Shown: positions 26,328 through 36,608 of the stretch, one piece after another
How positions within the stretch are numbered: position 1 is the stretch's first letter
How the letters are laid out: each line of letters opens with the position of its first letter
Origin: CALRWV02 sp943371965
GTDB lineage: Bacteria; Bacteroidota; JABWAT01
Assembly (NCBI GenBank): GCA_943371965.1
Contig: CALRWV020000003.1
Coordinates: 310,001 to 374,000 of the forward strand
Direction: 5' to 3'
DNA length: 64,000 nt
The notes under the pieces: model-generated
The model's input: the letters and a program-made list of their open reading frames with translations, nothing else
Databases searched by the model: none
Told to the model about the DNA's origin: nothing
Position numbers and translations under genes: made by a program

Positions 26328-29300
26328 ATGACTAAATATCTTAAATTTTTGCTTATTCTTTCAATGCAAATTTTTGCGGCAAAGCTAGTTTTAGCTCAAT
26401 CGCATGGAGTTGGAGCTTTGGAGTATGTTAACACTTTTATGACGGCAAACGGTGCCTCACTCCGTACAATCATTGAAGATAACCATTTATTCGTTGCAAC
26501 TGAATCAAATGGATTGTTTGCATTTGATATTTCTGATTTTACTGATCCAAAAGAAATTACCCACATCGCAGACGGAAGTTTATTCACAGGTGGTATTCAG
26601 AAAAAAGGTGATATCATTTATGTAAGTGATAAACTGAACGGAATAATTGGTTTTGAGTTTTCAAATAATGAATTCAAACAGGTTTTTGAATTGAAAACAT
26701 CAGCAGAAGTTTGGGACGTTCTTGTTTTAGGTGATATTCTTTACTCGGCTGAATCAAAAAATGGTCTCGTAATTTATAACATTAAAAAAGATGGTTCATT
26801 GAGCAGAGATTCTGATTTTTCCAAAGCAATTAAATGGGGTTGGGCTTGGAGATTGAGAACATTTGGTGATTCACTATACGTAATTGACAAAGATGCTGGA
26901 GTAAAAGTTTTCAGAATTACAAAACCTGCTGATCCAGAATATGTTACTTCATTTACAACAAATGGTACACCAAAAGATATCCTTATTGATGGTGGTGTAA
27001 TTTATATTGCAAATGGTCCGTCTGGATTGTCTGAATTTTCTTTGGGTGCAAGTGGCAGAGTAAAAGATCTGGGTAAGATTGATTTGCAAAAAGCCGGAGA
27101 TATTCAATCTATTATCAAATCAGGAAATTTTTTATTTGCAGCCGGTGGAAATTCCGGAGTTTATATTCTTTCAAAATCAAACAAAGGGATAGTTAAATCT
27201 GAGTTTGTAACTCAAGAGCCAGGAGAAGCTATTGGAATTTCAAAAAGAAATATTCAGATTTTTATTTCAAGTGGAAGCGGACTGAAAATATATAAATACA
27301 ATGCCCCACCGGTATTATTATTTTTGGCCGATCAAACCGTTAATGAAAATCAACCAATTAAATTTGTAAGAGATGGAAAAGATCCTGAAGGCGCCAACAT
27401 TATTATTTCTGCAGAGAATTTACCTGAAGGCTCAGATTATGATGTTGAATCTCATACTTTTAGCTGGACACCCAATTTTGAACAGTCAGGAGATTACAGA
27501 ATCTTTTTTACAATTACCGAAGAAACTGATTTAGCACTTTTTGATTCTGATACTGTTTCTGTTACTGTTATTCATGTGAATAGAAAACCTGTTATGCCAG
27601 CAATTGCAGCTCAAACTATAGATGAATCAAAATTATTGTCTGTTGATATTGCAGCTGGGTCTGATCCTGATCGTGAAGATGCAGGTAAATTGCGTCACTT
27701 CGCCCGTAATCTTCCTGACGGTTCAAAATTTGATTCTTTAACCCTTAAATTTTCATGGACTCCAACTTACAGACAATCTGGAAATTATGTAGTTGATTTT
27801 GGAATTGTTGATCCTTCCGGGCTTGAAGATGTTAAACAATTGAATATTACTGTCAATCACGTTAACCTAGTACCTGAAATTGCTGAAATCAGCAATCAGA
27901 CAGTTGATGAAAACACTCCATTAAGTATGAAGCTTGCCTGGAGTGACTTTGATATTGAAGATGCAGGAAAACTTACTGTTGATATTATTAATCTGCCAAT
28001 CGGTGCCACATTTGATAAAACTTCTGGTAATTTGAATTGGACCCCAACCTTTGAACAATCAGGAAATTATGATATTACTCTGAAAATTACTGACAGCAAC
28101 AGTGATGGAAAAGGTGCTCTTTCAACTGATAGAACTTTTAAAATAACAGTCAACCACATTTCAAGAACTCCAATTATTGCAACTCTTAAAGATATTACAA
28201 TCAATGAAGATCAATTGTTAACTACAACTATCAGAAATTATGATTTGGATGTTGAAGATTTTGGTAAACTTAAACTCGTATGTTTAAATCTTCCAGTTGG
28301 TGCGCAATTAAATGATTCTTCTCTTACATGGACGCCAGATTATTTTCAGTCAGGTGATTATGTATTGAATTTCACTGTGACAGAACCTTCAGGTTTAAAC
28401 AGTTCACAATCATTAAATATAAAAGTTGTGAATGTTAACAGAAATCCTATTATTGCTGATTTCGCAAATCCATTTACAGGAAACGAAAATGATTCACTCA
28501 GTATCAAATATTCAATTGCTGATCCTGATAAAGAAGAATTGAAAATTACTATTGATAAAGTTCCAGTTGGAGCCAAATTTGATGAACCATCTCAAACTTT
28601 AACATGGACCCCATCTTTTGAGCAGGCCGGTAAATACGATTTCACAATCACTGCGATAGATCCATTGATGGGAAAAACAACAAAAGCTCAATCAATTGTT
28701 ATTGCGAATGTAAACCGTGCTCCAATTTTTTCTGATCTTGTTGATGATCAAACTGGAATGGAAACAGTTGCCTTCACCTTCAAGTTAACTGCGTCTGATC
28801 TTGATAAACAGTCAGTTACAATAACAACAAGTGAGCTGCCTTTTGGATCAAAATATGATTCAAAAACTGGTATTTTTACATGGAAACCAACAAATGATCA
28901 GTCAGGTGTTTACCCTGTTACATTTAAAGCTGCAGATACTGAAATGAAAGTTACAGAAAAAGTTGTAAACATCACAATTAAAAACTTTAACCGCCCACCA
29001 GTTTTCGCTAAGGTTGCTGCGCAAAAAGGTAAAGAAAATATTAATCTTTCCTTTGCGGTTTCAGGTTCTGATCCCGATGGTCAGAAATTAATTTATTCAT
29101 CAACAGATGCACCATCAGGATTGGAAATTAACCCTGAAACTGGAATTGTAAATTGGGTTCCTTCTCTTGAACAAGCAGGAAAATATACGGTTACTTTTGT
29201 TGCAACCGATCCTGAAGAAGCAAAAGTTGAAACAAAAGTTGCAATTGAAATTGTAAATGCAGCGTTTGCTAAAGTTGCAGCTCAAAAAATTAAAGAAAAC

Positions 29301-29828
29301 AATAACTTAACTTTCACTGTTTCTGCTTTGGAACAAGGTGGACAAAAATTATCTTATTCATCATCTGAAGCCCCAGCAGGATTGACTGTTGATGCAGAAT
29401 CTGGAAATGTAAGTTGGACTCCAACTTTTGACCAGGCAGGAAAATATACGGTTACGTTAGTTGCAACAGATGTCAAAAATGCTAAAACAGATGTTAAAAT
29501 TACAATCGATGTTGCCAACACAAACCGGGCTCCTGAATTATCCGGATTATCAGATCAAACAGTTACTCTTGATGATCAAATTGATTTAACCGCTGTTGGA
29601 AGTGATGCAGACAATCAAAAACTCACCTATTCTTTGTCCGGGACTCTACCAAAAGGTGCCAAATTTGATTCAAAAACTGCACAATTTTCATGGAAACCTT
29701 CCGGTAAACAAATGGGTTCATTCGGTCCATTTACTGTAACTGTGAAGGATCCTGATGGTGCTTCTGCTAAATCAGAATTCAAAATTACTGTTAATCCAAA
29801 ACCCGCTGAAACTCCTCAACAAAAATAA
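26328..29828 (+). CDS. Large secreted propeller and nine-repeat Ig-like protein
   Basis: 1166 residues: signal peptide ending about LVLAQ, a six- or seven-bladed LVIVD-type propeller (25-330), then nine tandem Ig/cadherin-like modules of 85-95 residues. Each ends with a W-x-P motif followed by Q-(S/A)-G-(D/N/K)-Y, such as SWTPNFEQSGDY, NWVPSLEQAGKY and SWKPSGKQMGSF. Such modules (He_PIG-type putative Ig domains) are common in large surface adhesins. The C-terminus has no sorting signal or lipobox I can name, and a terminator follows. Confidence 0.8.
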   Translation: MTKYLKFLLILSMQIFAAKLVLAQSHGVGALEYVNTFMTANGASLRTIIEDNHLFVATESNGLFAFDISDFTDPKEITHIADGSLFTGGIQKKGDIIYVSDKLNGIIGFEFSNNEFKQVFELKTSAEVWDVLVLGDILYSAESKNGLVIYNIKKDGSLSRDSDFSKAIKWGWAWRLRTFGDSLYVIDKDAGVKVFRITKPADPEYVTSFTTNGTPKDILIDGGVIYIANGPSGLSEFSLGASGRVKDLGKIDLQKAGDIQSIIKSGNFLFAAGGNSGVYILSKSNKGIVKSEFVTQEPGEAIGISKRNIQIFISSGSGLKIYKYNAPPVLLFLADQTVNENQPIKFVRDGKDPEGANIIISAENLPEGSDYDVESHTFSWTPNFEQSGDYRIFFTITEETDLALFDSDTVSVTVIHVNRKPVMPAIAAQTIDESKLLSVDIAAGSDPDREDAGKLRHFARNLPDGSKFDSLTLKFSWTPTYRQSGNYVVDFGIVDPSGLEDVKQLNITVNHVNLVPEIAEISNQTVDENTPLSMKLAWSDFDIEDAGKLTVDIINLPIGATFDKTSGNLNWTPTFEQSGNYDITLKITDSNSDGKGALSTDRTFKITVNHISRTPIIATLKDITINEDQLLTTTIRNYDLDVEDFGKLKLVCLNLPVGAQLNDSSLTWTPDYFQSGDYVLNFTVTEPSGLNSSQSLNIKVVNVNRNPIIADFANPFTGNENDSLSIKYSIADPDKEELKITIDKVPVGAKFDEPSQTLTWTPSFEQAGKYDFTITAIDPLMGKTTKAQSIVIANVNRAPIFSDLVDDQTGMETVAFTFKLTASDLDKQSVTITTSELPFGSKYDSKTGIFTWKPTNDQSGVYPVTFKAADTEMKVTEKVVNITIKNFNRPPVFAKVAAQKGKENINLSFAVSGSDPDGQKLIYSSTDAPSGLEINPETGIVNWVPSLEQAGKYTVTFVATDPEEAKVETKVAIEIVNAAFAKVAAQKIKENNNLTFTVSALEQGGQKLSYSSSEAPAGLTVDAESGNVSWTPTFDQAGKYTVTLVATDVKNAKTDVKITIDVANTNRAPELSGLSDQTVTLDDQIDLTAVGSDADNQKLTYSLSGTLPKGAKFDSKTAQFSWKPSGKQMGSFGPFTVTVKDPDGASAKSEFKITVNPKPAETPQQK

Positions 29829-29849
29829 GTTTTCGGTATTTTATATTTC

Positions 29850-29887
29850 AAACAAAAAAGTCCGGTTTATCTGGACTTTTTTGTTTG
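29850..29887 (+). terminator. Rho-independent terminator
   Basis: A GTCCGG / CTGGAC stem, extended by matching A- and T-tracts (CAAACAAAAAAG...CTTTTTTGTTTG), sits 20 bases after the Ig-repeat gene. Confidence 0.85.
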
Positions 29888-30082
29888 ATGACTCCCCGAT
29901 TTTGCTCCGAATTTCAATACTGAAACTAAATTATTTTAACCACATTTTCTTATTTATATGTTGTCTATATATAACTTTGAATAAAACAGGTTTTTTAAAT
30001 TAAATATGTTTGCATTTCGAGGTTTACAGGTCAATATTTGCAGAAATTTCGAATGAAAATTTAAACTGAGGAGAAATATAAA

Positions 30083-30337
30083 ATGCCATATGTAATAGCT
30101 GAACCTTGTGTAGGAACTTGCGACAAAGCTTGTGTTGAAGTTTGTCCTGTTGATTGTATTCAACCTAATGCTGGATATGATGATATCGCTGGAAAACAAT
30201 TGTACATCAACCCAAGCGAATGTATTGATTGTGGTGCTTGTGAACCAGAATGTCCTGTTCAGGCGATTTTCCAAGTTGATGAAGTTCCAGATAAATGGAA
30301 AAACTTCATCGAAATTAATGCAAATCACTTTGCTTAA
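30083..30337 (+). CDS. 2[4Fe-4S]-type ferredoxin
   Basis: An 84-residue electron carrier. The first cluster motif is CVGTCDKACVEVCPVDC and the second is CIDCGACEPECP. Together they supply enough cysteines for one or two 4Fe-4S clusters, as in clostridial or 7Fe ferredoxins. The extra TCDKAC spacing matches 7Fe-like proteins. It likely takes electrons from KorAB (46952-49832). Start ATG 30083 has AGGAG 13 bases upstream, and its own terminator follows, so it is a single-gene unit. Confidence 0.92.
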   Translation: MPYVIAEPCVGTCDKACVEVCPVDCIQPNAGYDDIAGKQLYINPSECIDCGACEPECPVQAIFQVDEVPDKWKNFIEINANHFA

Positions 30338-30356
30338 TTGAAAATCAGAAATAGTT

Positions 30357-30395
30357 AAAACAAAAAAATCCGGCTTGACCGGATTTTTTTGTTTT
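30357..30395 (+). terminator. Rho-independent terminator
   Basis: A perfect AATCCGG / CCGGATT stem with a 5-base loop and flanking A- and T-tracts follows the ferredoxin gene. The T-tracts suit the convergent pta gene as well. Confidence 0.88.
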
Positions 30396-30431
30396 ATGAG
30401 GTAATTTAAATTAAATATTAAATTTTAGAAA

Positions 30432-31415
30432 TCAGTTCCCGGATTTAAGGGCACATATTGCTGCTACAGTAACAATATCTTCACTTTTACATCCGCGGCT
30501 TAAGTCATTCATTGGTTTTGCAAGTCCCTGAATTATTGGTCCAATTGCTTCTGCTCCTCCCAACCGCTCCGTAATTTTATACGAAATATTACCAGCATCC
30601 AAATTTGGAAAAATCATAACATTTGCTTTTCCTGCAACTGTAGAATTTGGTGATTTTTTTGCTCCGATTTCAGGTACATATGCTGCATCAAATTGCATTT
30701 CGCCATCAATATTCAAGTTTGGGTTTAAAGATTTGGCAATTGATAAAGCATTGATGACTTTATCAGCGGATTCGTGACTGGCACTTCCTTTTGTTGAAAA
30801 AGAAAGCATTGCAACTGATGGGGTTTCACCAGTTAACTGTAAATGGGTCTGAGCTGACATTACAGCGATATTTGCCAGTTGCTCTTCATTTGGATAAGGA
30901 ACCACTGCACAATCGCCATAAGTCAATACTTTTCCTGAAGGTAAAACCATTAGAAAAACGGAAGAAACAGTTTTAATTCCCTGCTGCATTCCAATAATCT
31001 GAATTCCCGCTCGTAAAACATCTCCAGTGGTATTAACAGCTCCTGCCACACACCCGTCTGCATCTCCTCTTCGAACCATCATTGCTCCCCAATAAAGAGG
31101 ATCAATAATTTTTGTTTTTGCCTCTTCATGGGTTAGACCTTTTGATTTTCTGATGTTGAAAAATTCATTGGCATAATCAAATGATTTTTCACTTTTTTCG
31201 GGGTCAATAATTTGAATTGATTTAGGAAGAGACAAATTAAAACTCAAAGCGAATGTATTTATCTTTTCCGAATTTCCAATTAAAATACATCTGCAGATTC
31301 CTTCAGAGGTCAATTTAATTACTGCTTCAATGGTTCGTTTTTCAAATGATTCAGGAAAAACGATTCTTTTATTCAAAACTTTTGCTTTTTCTCTTATATC
31401 TTCTATTATTCTCAT
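30432..31415 (-). CDS. pta: Phosphate acetyltransferase
   Basis: Converts acetyl-CoA and phosphate to acetyl phosphate, in fermentation or acetate uptake. About 327 residues from ATG 31415, with the phosphate acetyl/butyryl transferase fold (RIVFPESFEKRTIEAV and IEDIREKAK). Mid-protein GDADGCVAGA and C-terminal GPIIQGLAKPMNDLSRG are family hallmarks. It is the single-domain type. The start has AGGGAATACA directly before it. No ackA partner is adjacent. The last gene of the seven-gene minus-strand run. Confidence 0.93.
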   Translation of the reverse strand: MRIIEDIREKAKVLNKRIVFPESFEKRTIEAVIKLTSEGICRCILIGNSEKINTFALSFNLSLPKSIQIIDPEKSEKSFDYANEFFNIRKSKGLTHEEAKTKIIDPLYWGAMMVRRGDADGCVAGAVNTTGDVLRAGIQIIGMQQGIKTVSSVFLMVLPSGKVLTYGDCAVVPYPNEEQLANIAVMSAQTHLQLTGETPSVAMLSFSTKGSASHESADKVINALSIAKSLNPNLNIDGEMQFDAAYVPEIGAKKSPNSTVAGKANVMIFPNLDAGNISYKITERLGGAEAIGPIIQGLAKPMNDLSRGCKSEDIVTVAAICALKSGN

Positions 31416-31448
31416 TGTATTCCCTAAATTCAAATCAGGTTTTTTAAT

Positions 31449-32162
31449 TTATTCAGCCAATGCTACAGTTGCAATTGAAATTTTCAAATCAGAATATTCA
31501 TTTAGAATAATTTTAGAAAGGGCTTCAATTGTTGCGCCAGTTGTAATGATATCATCAATAATCAGAATATGTGAATGATTTTTCAACTTGAAGTCCTTTA
31601 AATTTAAAGAAAATCCCTCTGTTAAGTTTTTCCACCGTTCAAATCTTCCCTTTTTTGTTTGCGATTCTGTTGAATTACTTTTTTCGACAGAATTATCAAG
31701 CAATTCAATGGTTGGGATTTTTGTGATAATTCCTTCAGAAATTCTTTCAGTTTGATTATAACCACGTTCTATTTTCTTTAAATAATGAATGGGAACAGGA
31801 ATGATGGCTGTAAATTCAGGATTGGAGCCATATTTTTCGATTAACAAATCTCCAATAAATTCACCTAAATACGTTCCGATTTTTGGTTGATAATTATATT
31901 TTAACTCGTGGAGCAAGGTTTGCAAAGGCGAGGTTGATTGAAACCAAAACAACGTTTCAATATGTTGGGTTTTAATTTTTCCTTTCAACCGAGATTCCAA
32001 TGTATGATTGATATCAGTTTCGGGATTATATTTTTTTATTTTATTCCAACATTCAAAACAAAGAAATTTTTGTGATGGATTGATTTTACCCTCACAGTGA
32101 AAACACAAATTTGGATAAACAAATTCAAGGGCAGTTTCAATAATCGGCTTAATGTAATTCAT
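31449..32162 (-). CDS. comF: ComF-family phosphoribosyltransferase-like protein
   Basis: About 237 residues. The N-terminal zinc ribbon is CFHCEGK...FLCFECWNK, and the phosphoribosyltransferase loop is ILIIDDIITTGATIEALSK near the C-terminus. VPVPIHYLKKIERGYNQTE is the ComF signature region. ComF is needed for DNA uptake and single-strand handling in competent bacteria; in others its role is unsettled. No other competence gene is close, so the operon gives no clue to function. Start ATG 32162 is the likelier start, since upstream in-frame codons have no ribosome-binding site. Confidence 0.88.
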   Translation of the reverse strand: MNYIKPIIETALEFVYPNLCFHCEGKINPSQKFLCFECWNKIKKYNPETDINHTLESRLKGKIKTQHIETLFWFQSTSPLQTLLHELKYNYQPKIGTYLGEFIGDLLIEKYGSNPEFTAIIPVPIHYLKKIERGYNQTERISEGIITKIPTIELLDNSVEKSNSTESQTKKGRFERWKNLTEGFSLNLKDFKLKNHSHILIIDDIITTGATIEALSKIILNEYSDLKISIATVALAE

Positions 32163-32212
32163 ATAAAAATAACTTTCTACTACCTGGATTCTCATAATTG
32201 CAAAATAACTAA

Positions 32213-35200
32213 TCAGAAAAAAGCCCTTATTTCAGCTCTAAAAGTGTGAATTGCAGGATCATTGTTTGAAAGTCTTCCATCATAACTTACAAAACTTGTT
32301 ATAAAATCAGAAAGCCTGTAATCAAATGATGATCTCCAGACATATAATTTTCCGTCCGGATTTCCGTTGGATAATTCATATGGAATAAATTCTCCAACTT
32401 TTTTTGAAATAGACGTTCGTGTCATTTCAATTTCAGAATGAAATCGACCTTTGTTTTGAAATGAATAGGAATAGCGCAAAACTTCTGTCCAAACAACAGC
32501 TTTTTGTGTTTCAGACTGCTTATTTCTTCTGCTATCCAGAAATGATTTTAACCCAATTTCCCAAACAAAACTGTTTCTATAACTTAAATCAGGAATAATA
32601 AACCAATTCTGAATCAAGAATTTTGGACGAACTGTACTTGTTGTTTGAAATTGATTTTCGCCATATCCGAAATCAGTTTGATTGTACAGATTTTCAATAA
32701 TTTTCAAATTTGTTCGAATTGACCGTTCAGTAATAAACCGTTTCTCGATATCAAGTGAATATTGGATCAGACTTTTTCTTTGTGAATACCGAAATCTCAG
32801 ATTGAAATTCCGGTTCAGTTCATCATAAAATAAATCTTGAATCCATTGCTGACTGCCTGAAATTGTTGTTGAATCATTCAGAAAGGATGAAAAATTCAGG
32901 AGATAAATATCACTTAATTTCGATGATTGGCTTTTTTCATCAATTGAGACATAAGTTTCAGAAGAAATTTTTGACTTAATGAAATCCCCCAAAAAATTAA
33001 AATCATCAGAACGGTATGGTTTTAATTTAAATCTCCAACTTGTTCTCAAATCAATTATCGGAATTAAATTATCGCTCGGAAATGTTCTCAAAATATATTC
33101 ACCATCGTCAAATCGGGTTGCATCGAATTCGTCATTTTCTTCAATTCCGTTTCCATTTTTGTCTGTCCAAATATAATTTCCACTTCCTTTTACAACTTTG
33201 ATATAAATTTTATCAAGTCTTGAAGTCTTTTGTGTGTTGACAGAATAATCTGTCTCAGATTCTATACTGTTTTTCAAGGGAGAATATTTGGTTGTCCATT
33301 TAATTAGCAAGGCTTCAGTATTGCTGTTTCCTTTCAATCTTGCCTCCTCAGTAAAATTTTTCTGATAATTGGTTACATTCAAATCAGTTTCGAAATCATA
33401 AAACTCATTCAGATGGAACAGCAGTGATTGTGTAAAAGCATCATTTGAGTGGAAAAACTTACCCGAATCTACATCATTTTCTCTTCTTTGTTTTGAACGT
33501 AAGGATGTTCTGAAAAGTTGGTTTTGCTGATCAAGCCCGATTTCAATTTCATTGGCTTCAAATGAATTCAGTTGAAGTGAATCTTTTTCTGTTGAATTCA
33601 GGCTACGTTTTTCATGAAGAAAATTGATGAGTGGAGTGAATTGCGATATCGTGTAATTAATATTTCCAAACTGTTGATTCCAGTCGGAAATAATTTTTGA
33701 ATTTTTATTTTCAGAATTGGCCTGAGTAAGTTTATAACTGAATTGGATCCAATCTGGAATTTGTTCTGATGAAGTTAATTCATATTTTTTTGATTCCTGA
33801 AAATTTCCCTGGTTGAAAATACCAATTGAAGTTCCAACTTGGAATGGTTTTGAGAATTTATAAAGTGAATTCCATTCGAGTTGACGTTCAACACCTGATT
33901 CGGATCTGTCGAGTGCCCAAATTCTATTGAAATCAACTGCCTGATCACGGTCAATAAAATTGAATCTTTCGCCCTGATATTTTTGAAAAAAGCTGGTTTC
34001 AATAGTTCCCCAATTCAAATATTTTGAATTTAAGGAATCAGATTTGAAGGTGATTTTATTTGTGAAGGCGATATCGTTCCTGTTATGATCATCTGCTTCA
34101 GAAAATAAATTCACATCATTATCTGATGCTGCCAGTTCATTTTGAAACGACCAGTTTTGAGTCAGATTTACTGTTGTTTTAAAATCAAGTATTTGAGCAG
34201 ATGATGGAATTGGCAAGTACGTAATTGGTTCATAATTTCCGCCAGGTTGGAATTCATAATATCCAAATGATTTTCTGGAATAATTTCCTTTCCCTGGTTC
34301 TACTTCTGAAAATGAAACTCTGTATACTGCAAACTGATTCCCAGGATTGTAGATATAATATTTAATGTTTTTGTTGAAACCTGAAACTGAAATGGTTGTG
34401 TCCCTTTGAATGTAACTACCCAAAGGTTTACCGTTTGTAGAATCGTATCCAACATAAATGACACCGGATCTGAAGGCATTCTGAATATTAGATCCAGCAT
34501 TTTTTATTATTGTCTTATCTGAATCACTTAAAGTAATATCAATAGGTGCATTTTGATTATCAGCTTCCCTGACAAATGAAACTTGAGTTTGGATTTTGTT
34601 TTCCCATAATTGGGCAGACACTTCAGATGCAATAAAATCACGGGCAAATAAATGGTCAGAATATTCAAAATCGACTGTAATTCTTGAAGCAGATGTTATC
34701 AGTATATTAGGCGTAAAAGTTATTTCGCCTGATCCGTATTCTATTGTATAATCATTTGTCTCACCCCGGGTAAGTAAACTTCCATTTAAATAAACCCTTT
34801 CAGTACCAGCCAAAACAACTATAAATTTTTCATTATATTTTCCACGCAATCTATAAGGTCCCTGATTCCCATCCAAACCAGTTAAATTATTGGAATTGAA
34901 TTTACCGCGAGAATTTGCAAAGGATAAAAGCCCCTGAATTTTTGGAAAGTTTGCTGTTACTTCAAAACCCTGAAGTTTCCTATGGTAATCTGAAAATTGA
35001 GTACCTGAAAAATCAAGATTGTAATCTCCTAAAGTCACACTGTATTTCGGACTTCTGATTTGGATAAACACTTTATCCAGTTCCTGTAATGTTTGTGTAT
35101 TGCCTTCTGGTTGAATGGGAATATTCTCATCTGTTAAAACCGCTGAAACTTCAACGTCATCGGTTAAATTTCCATCCATCTGCATTCTGAATCCGCTGTT

Positions 35201-35743
35201 TAATGTAAGATCGCGGTTTGAGCCAACTGTGATTCCACGAACAAACGAACCGGACTTTCTTAAATTCGTATCCCTGAATACATCATCAATTGCTGTAACT
35301 GTTTTTTGCTCTACCTTTTGGACTTTATTTCCGGCAGAATCAACCCTCTCACTTAAACTGAATCTTTTATATTGTTTCTGAATTTTAAAAGGAAAATAAC
35401 GGTAACTGATAATAACAGAATCTTTTGGAAAATTTTTAAAATGTTCTTCAAGATTTGAAATTGATAACAGTTGTTCCTTTTGGTTGTAATCAACAAATAA
35501 ATTTGAATTTTGAGGCTTAATTATTTTAAAGGAAGAAAATAAAATTGGTTCTTCGCGGTCAATCTTGAAAGGCATCAAAGTGGCTGATGTAAGAATCAGG
35601 GAATCCTGATTGGAGGGCGTAATCTGAGACAAAACAGAACTGGAAACAAACAACAGAAAAAGAGTGAAAACTGAATTTGTCAAGTGTTTGCGATTTGAGG
35701 AAATATTACCTGAATTGCCAGTTTCAGTTTTTAATTGCAACAT
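32213..35743 (-). CDS. Giant outer-membrane beta-barrel-like protein
   Basis: 1176 residues, with an export signal (NSVFTLFLLFVSSSVLSQ) after a long basic N-terminus; TTG at 35683 would make a more usual signal peptide. A lead domain (about 40-150) is followed by QMDGNLTDDVEVSAVLTDEN, TLGDYNLDFSG and repeated aromatic, alternating beta-strands to the end, closing with the barrel-type FRAEIRAFF. It resembles the uncharacterised large barrel proteins of Bacteroidota and Ignavibacteria, distant from SprA. No function is known. It follows the NHL-type gene with a 20-base overlap, suggesting the two work together. Confidence 0.62.
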   Translation of the reverse strand: MLQLKTETGNSGNISSNRKHLTNSVFTLFLLFVSSSVLSQITPSNQDSLILTSATLMPFKIDREEPILFSSFKIIKPQNSNLFVDYNQKEQLLSISNLEEHFKNFPKDSVIISYRYFPFKIQKQYKRFSLSERVDSAGNKVQKVEQKTVTAIDDVFRDTNLRKSGSFVRGITVGSNRDLTLNSGFRMQMDGNLTDDVEVSAVLTDENIPIQPEGNTQTLQELDKVFIQIRSPKYSVTLGDYNLDFSGTQFSDYHRKLQGFEVTANFPKIQGLLSFANSRGKFNSNNLTGLDGNQGPYRLRGKYNEKFIVVLAGTERVYLNGSLLTRGETNDYTIEYGSGEITFTPNILITSASRITVDFEYSDHLFARDFIASEVSAQLWENKIQTQVSFVREADNQNAPIDITLSDSDKTIIKNAGSNIQNAFRSGVIYVGYDSTNGKPLGSYIQRDTTISVSGFNKNIKYYIYNPGNQFAVYRVSFSEVEPGKGNYSRKSFGYYEFQPGGNYEPITYLPIPSSAQILDFKTTVNLTQNWSFQNELAASDNDVNLFSEADDHNRNDIAFTNKITFKSDSLNSKYLNWGTIETSFFQKYQGERFNFIDRDQAVDFNRIWALDRSESGVERQLEWNSLYKFSKPFQVGTSIGIFNQGNFQESKKYELTSSEQIPDWIQFSYKLTQANSENKNSKIISDWNQQFGNINYTISQFTPLINFLHEKRSLNSTEKDSLQLNSFEANEIEIGLDQQNQLFRTSLRSKQRRENDVDSGKFFHSNDAFTQSLLFHLNEFYDFETDLNVTNYQKNFTEEARLKGNSNTEALLIKWTTKYSPLKNSIESETDYSVNTQKTSRLDKIYIKVVKGSGNYIWTDKNGNGIEENDEFDATRFDDGEYILRTFPSDNLIPIIDLRTSWRFKLKPYRSDDFNFLGDFIKSKISSETYVSIDEKSQSSKLSDIYLLNFSSFLNDSTTISGSQQWIQDLFYDELNRNFNLRFRYSQRKSLIQYSLDIEKRFITERSIRTNLKIIENLYNQTDFGYGENQFQTTSTVRPKFLIQNWFIIPDLSYRNSFVWEIGLKSFLDSRRNKQSETQKAVVWTEVLRYSYSFQNKGRFHSEIEMTRTSISKKVGEFIPYELSNGNPDGKLYVWRSSFDYRLSDFITSFVSYDGRLSNNDPAIHTFRAEIRAFF

Positions 35744-36608
35744 TCAGTACGACAACTTTTGTGGGAGTGATGCAATACAATTTTGAACCTACCATTGAAA
35801 TATCCGATATTTTATCATCAATCAAATAATTCAGATCAAGGAATGGAGGTAAATTTTTTGCAAGTTGAAACAATGAATTATTTCGCAGTTCAATCCATCC
35901 GAATCCGAAATCGTAAACTGGATATCCATTATATTTCATTTTGCTTGTTGGACTTCCAAAATAATTGAAAAACTTTAGTGTTGAATCGGCAATATCTGAA
36001 ACAGCAAGTTCATTTTTACCAACAAAAACTTCTGCCGGACTGACAAGCTGATTGGTTCCTGATTCGATTCCACCAAATTTTTCAAGTTTCAACAGTTGTT
36101 GATTGTACCGGATAAAATTCCTGTTTTCACTATCCAAAACCAATATATCACTGTTATACATGATTGAAACAAATAATGGATATCTGAATTCTTCAGTAAA
36201 GTAATTATTGCTGAAGTTATTGAAAGTAGAAATGAAACCAAGTTCTGTTGTTAGAATTGTTATTCTGCTGTTTCCATAGTCAGCAATATAAATTTTAAGA
36301 TCATTTTGAGTCCAAATTGATTTGGGATCATTTAGAAATTGATTTCCGGAACCTTTACCGCCAAATGTAGAAAGCAGTTTTCCTTTTGGGTCGAACCTGT
36401 CAACAACACAATCATTTGAAGACAACAGATATATGTCACCATTTGTTGAAACAGATATTTTGGAATAAACTCTTGAAATCTCAAAATAGGTTATTGGCTC
36501 TGCATTTAATGATTGTGCATTCAATGAAAATCCCGATAAAACAAACATTAAAATACAAAGAACTGATTTCAAATAGTCAAACCCAGATTTCATCGGTAGA
36601 TTGGTCAT
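35724..36608 (-). CDS. Secreted NHL-repeat beta-propeller protein
   Basis: 294 residues with a signal peptide (YLKSVLCILMFVLSGFSLNAQ). NHL/six-bladed propeller units contain motifs such as VVDRFDPKGKLLSTFGGKGS, WTQNDLKIYIADYGNSRI and ILVLDSENRN, each a blade-like D-x-x-N-x-R-I/V pattern. Propellers of this kind bind proteins or surface ligands. Its ATG overlaps the epimerase stop (ATGA) and its end overlaps the giant barrel gene, so it is probably an accessory to that barrel (inference). Confidence 0.78.
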   Translation of the reverse strand: MTNLPMKSGFDYLKSVLCILMFVLSGFSLNAQSLNAEPITYFEISRVYSKISVSTNGDIYLLSSNDCVVDRFDPKGKLLSTFGGKGSGNQFLNDPKSIWTQNDLKIYIADYGNSRITILTTELGFISTFNNFSNNYFTEEFRYPLFVSIMYNSDILVLDSENRNFIRYNQQLLKLEKFGGIESGTNQLVSPAEVFVGKNELAVSDIADSTLKFFNYFGSPTSKMKYNGYPVYDFGFGWIELRNNSLFQLAKNLPPFLDLNYLIDDKISDISMVGSKLYCITPTKVVVLNVAIKN

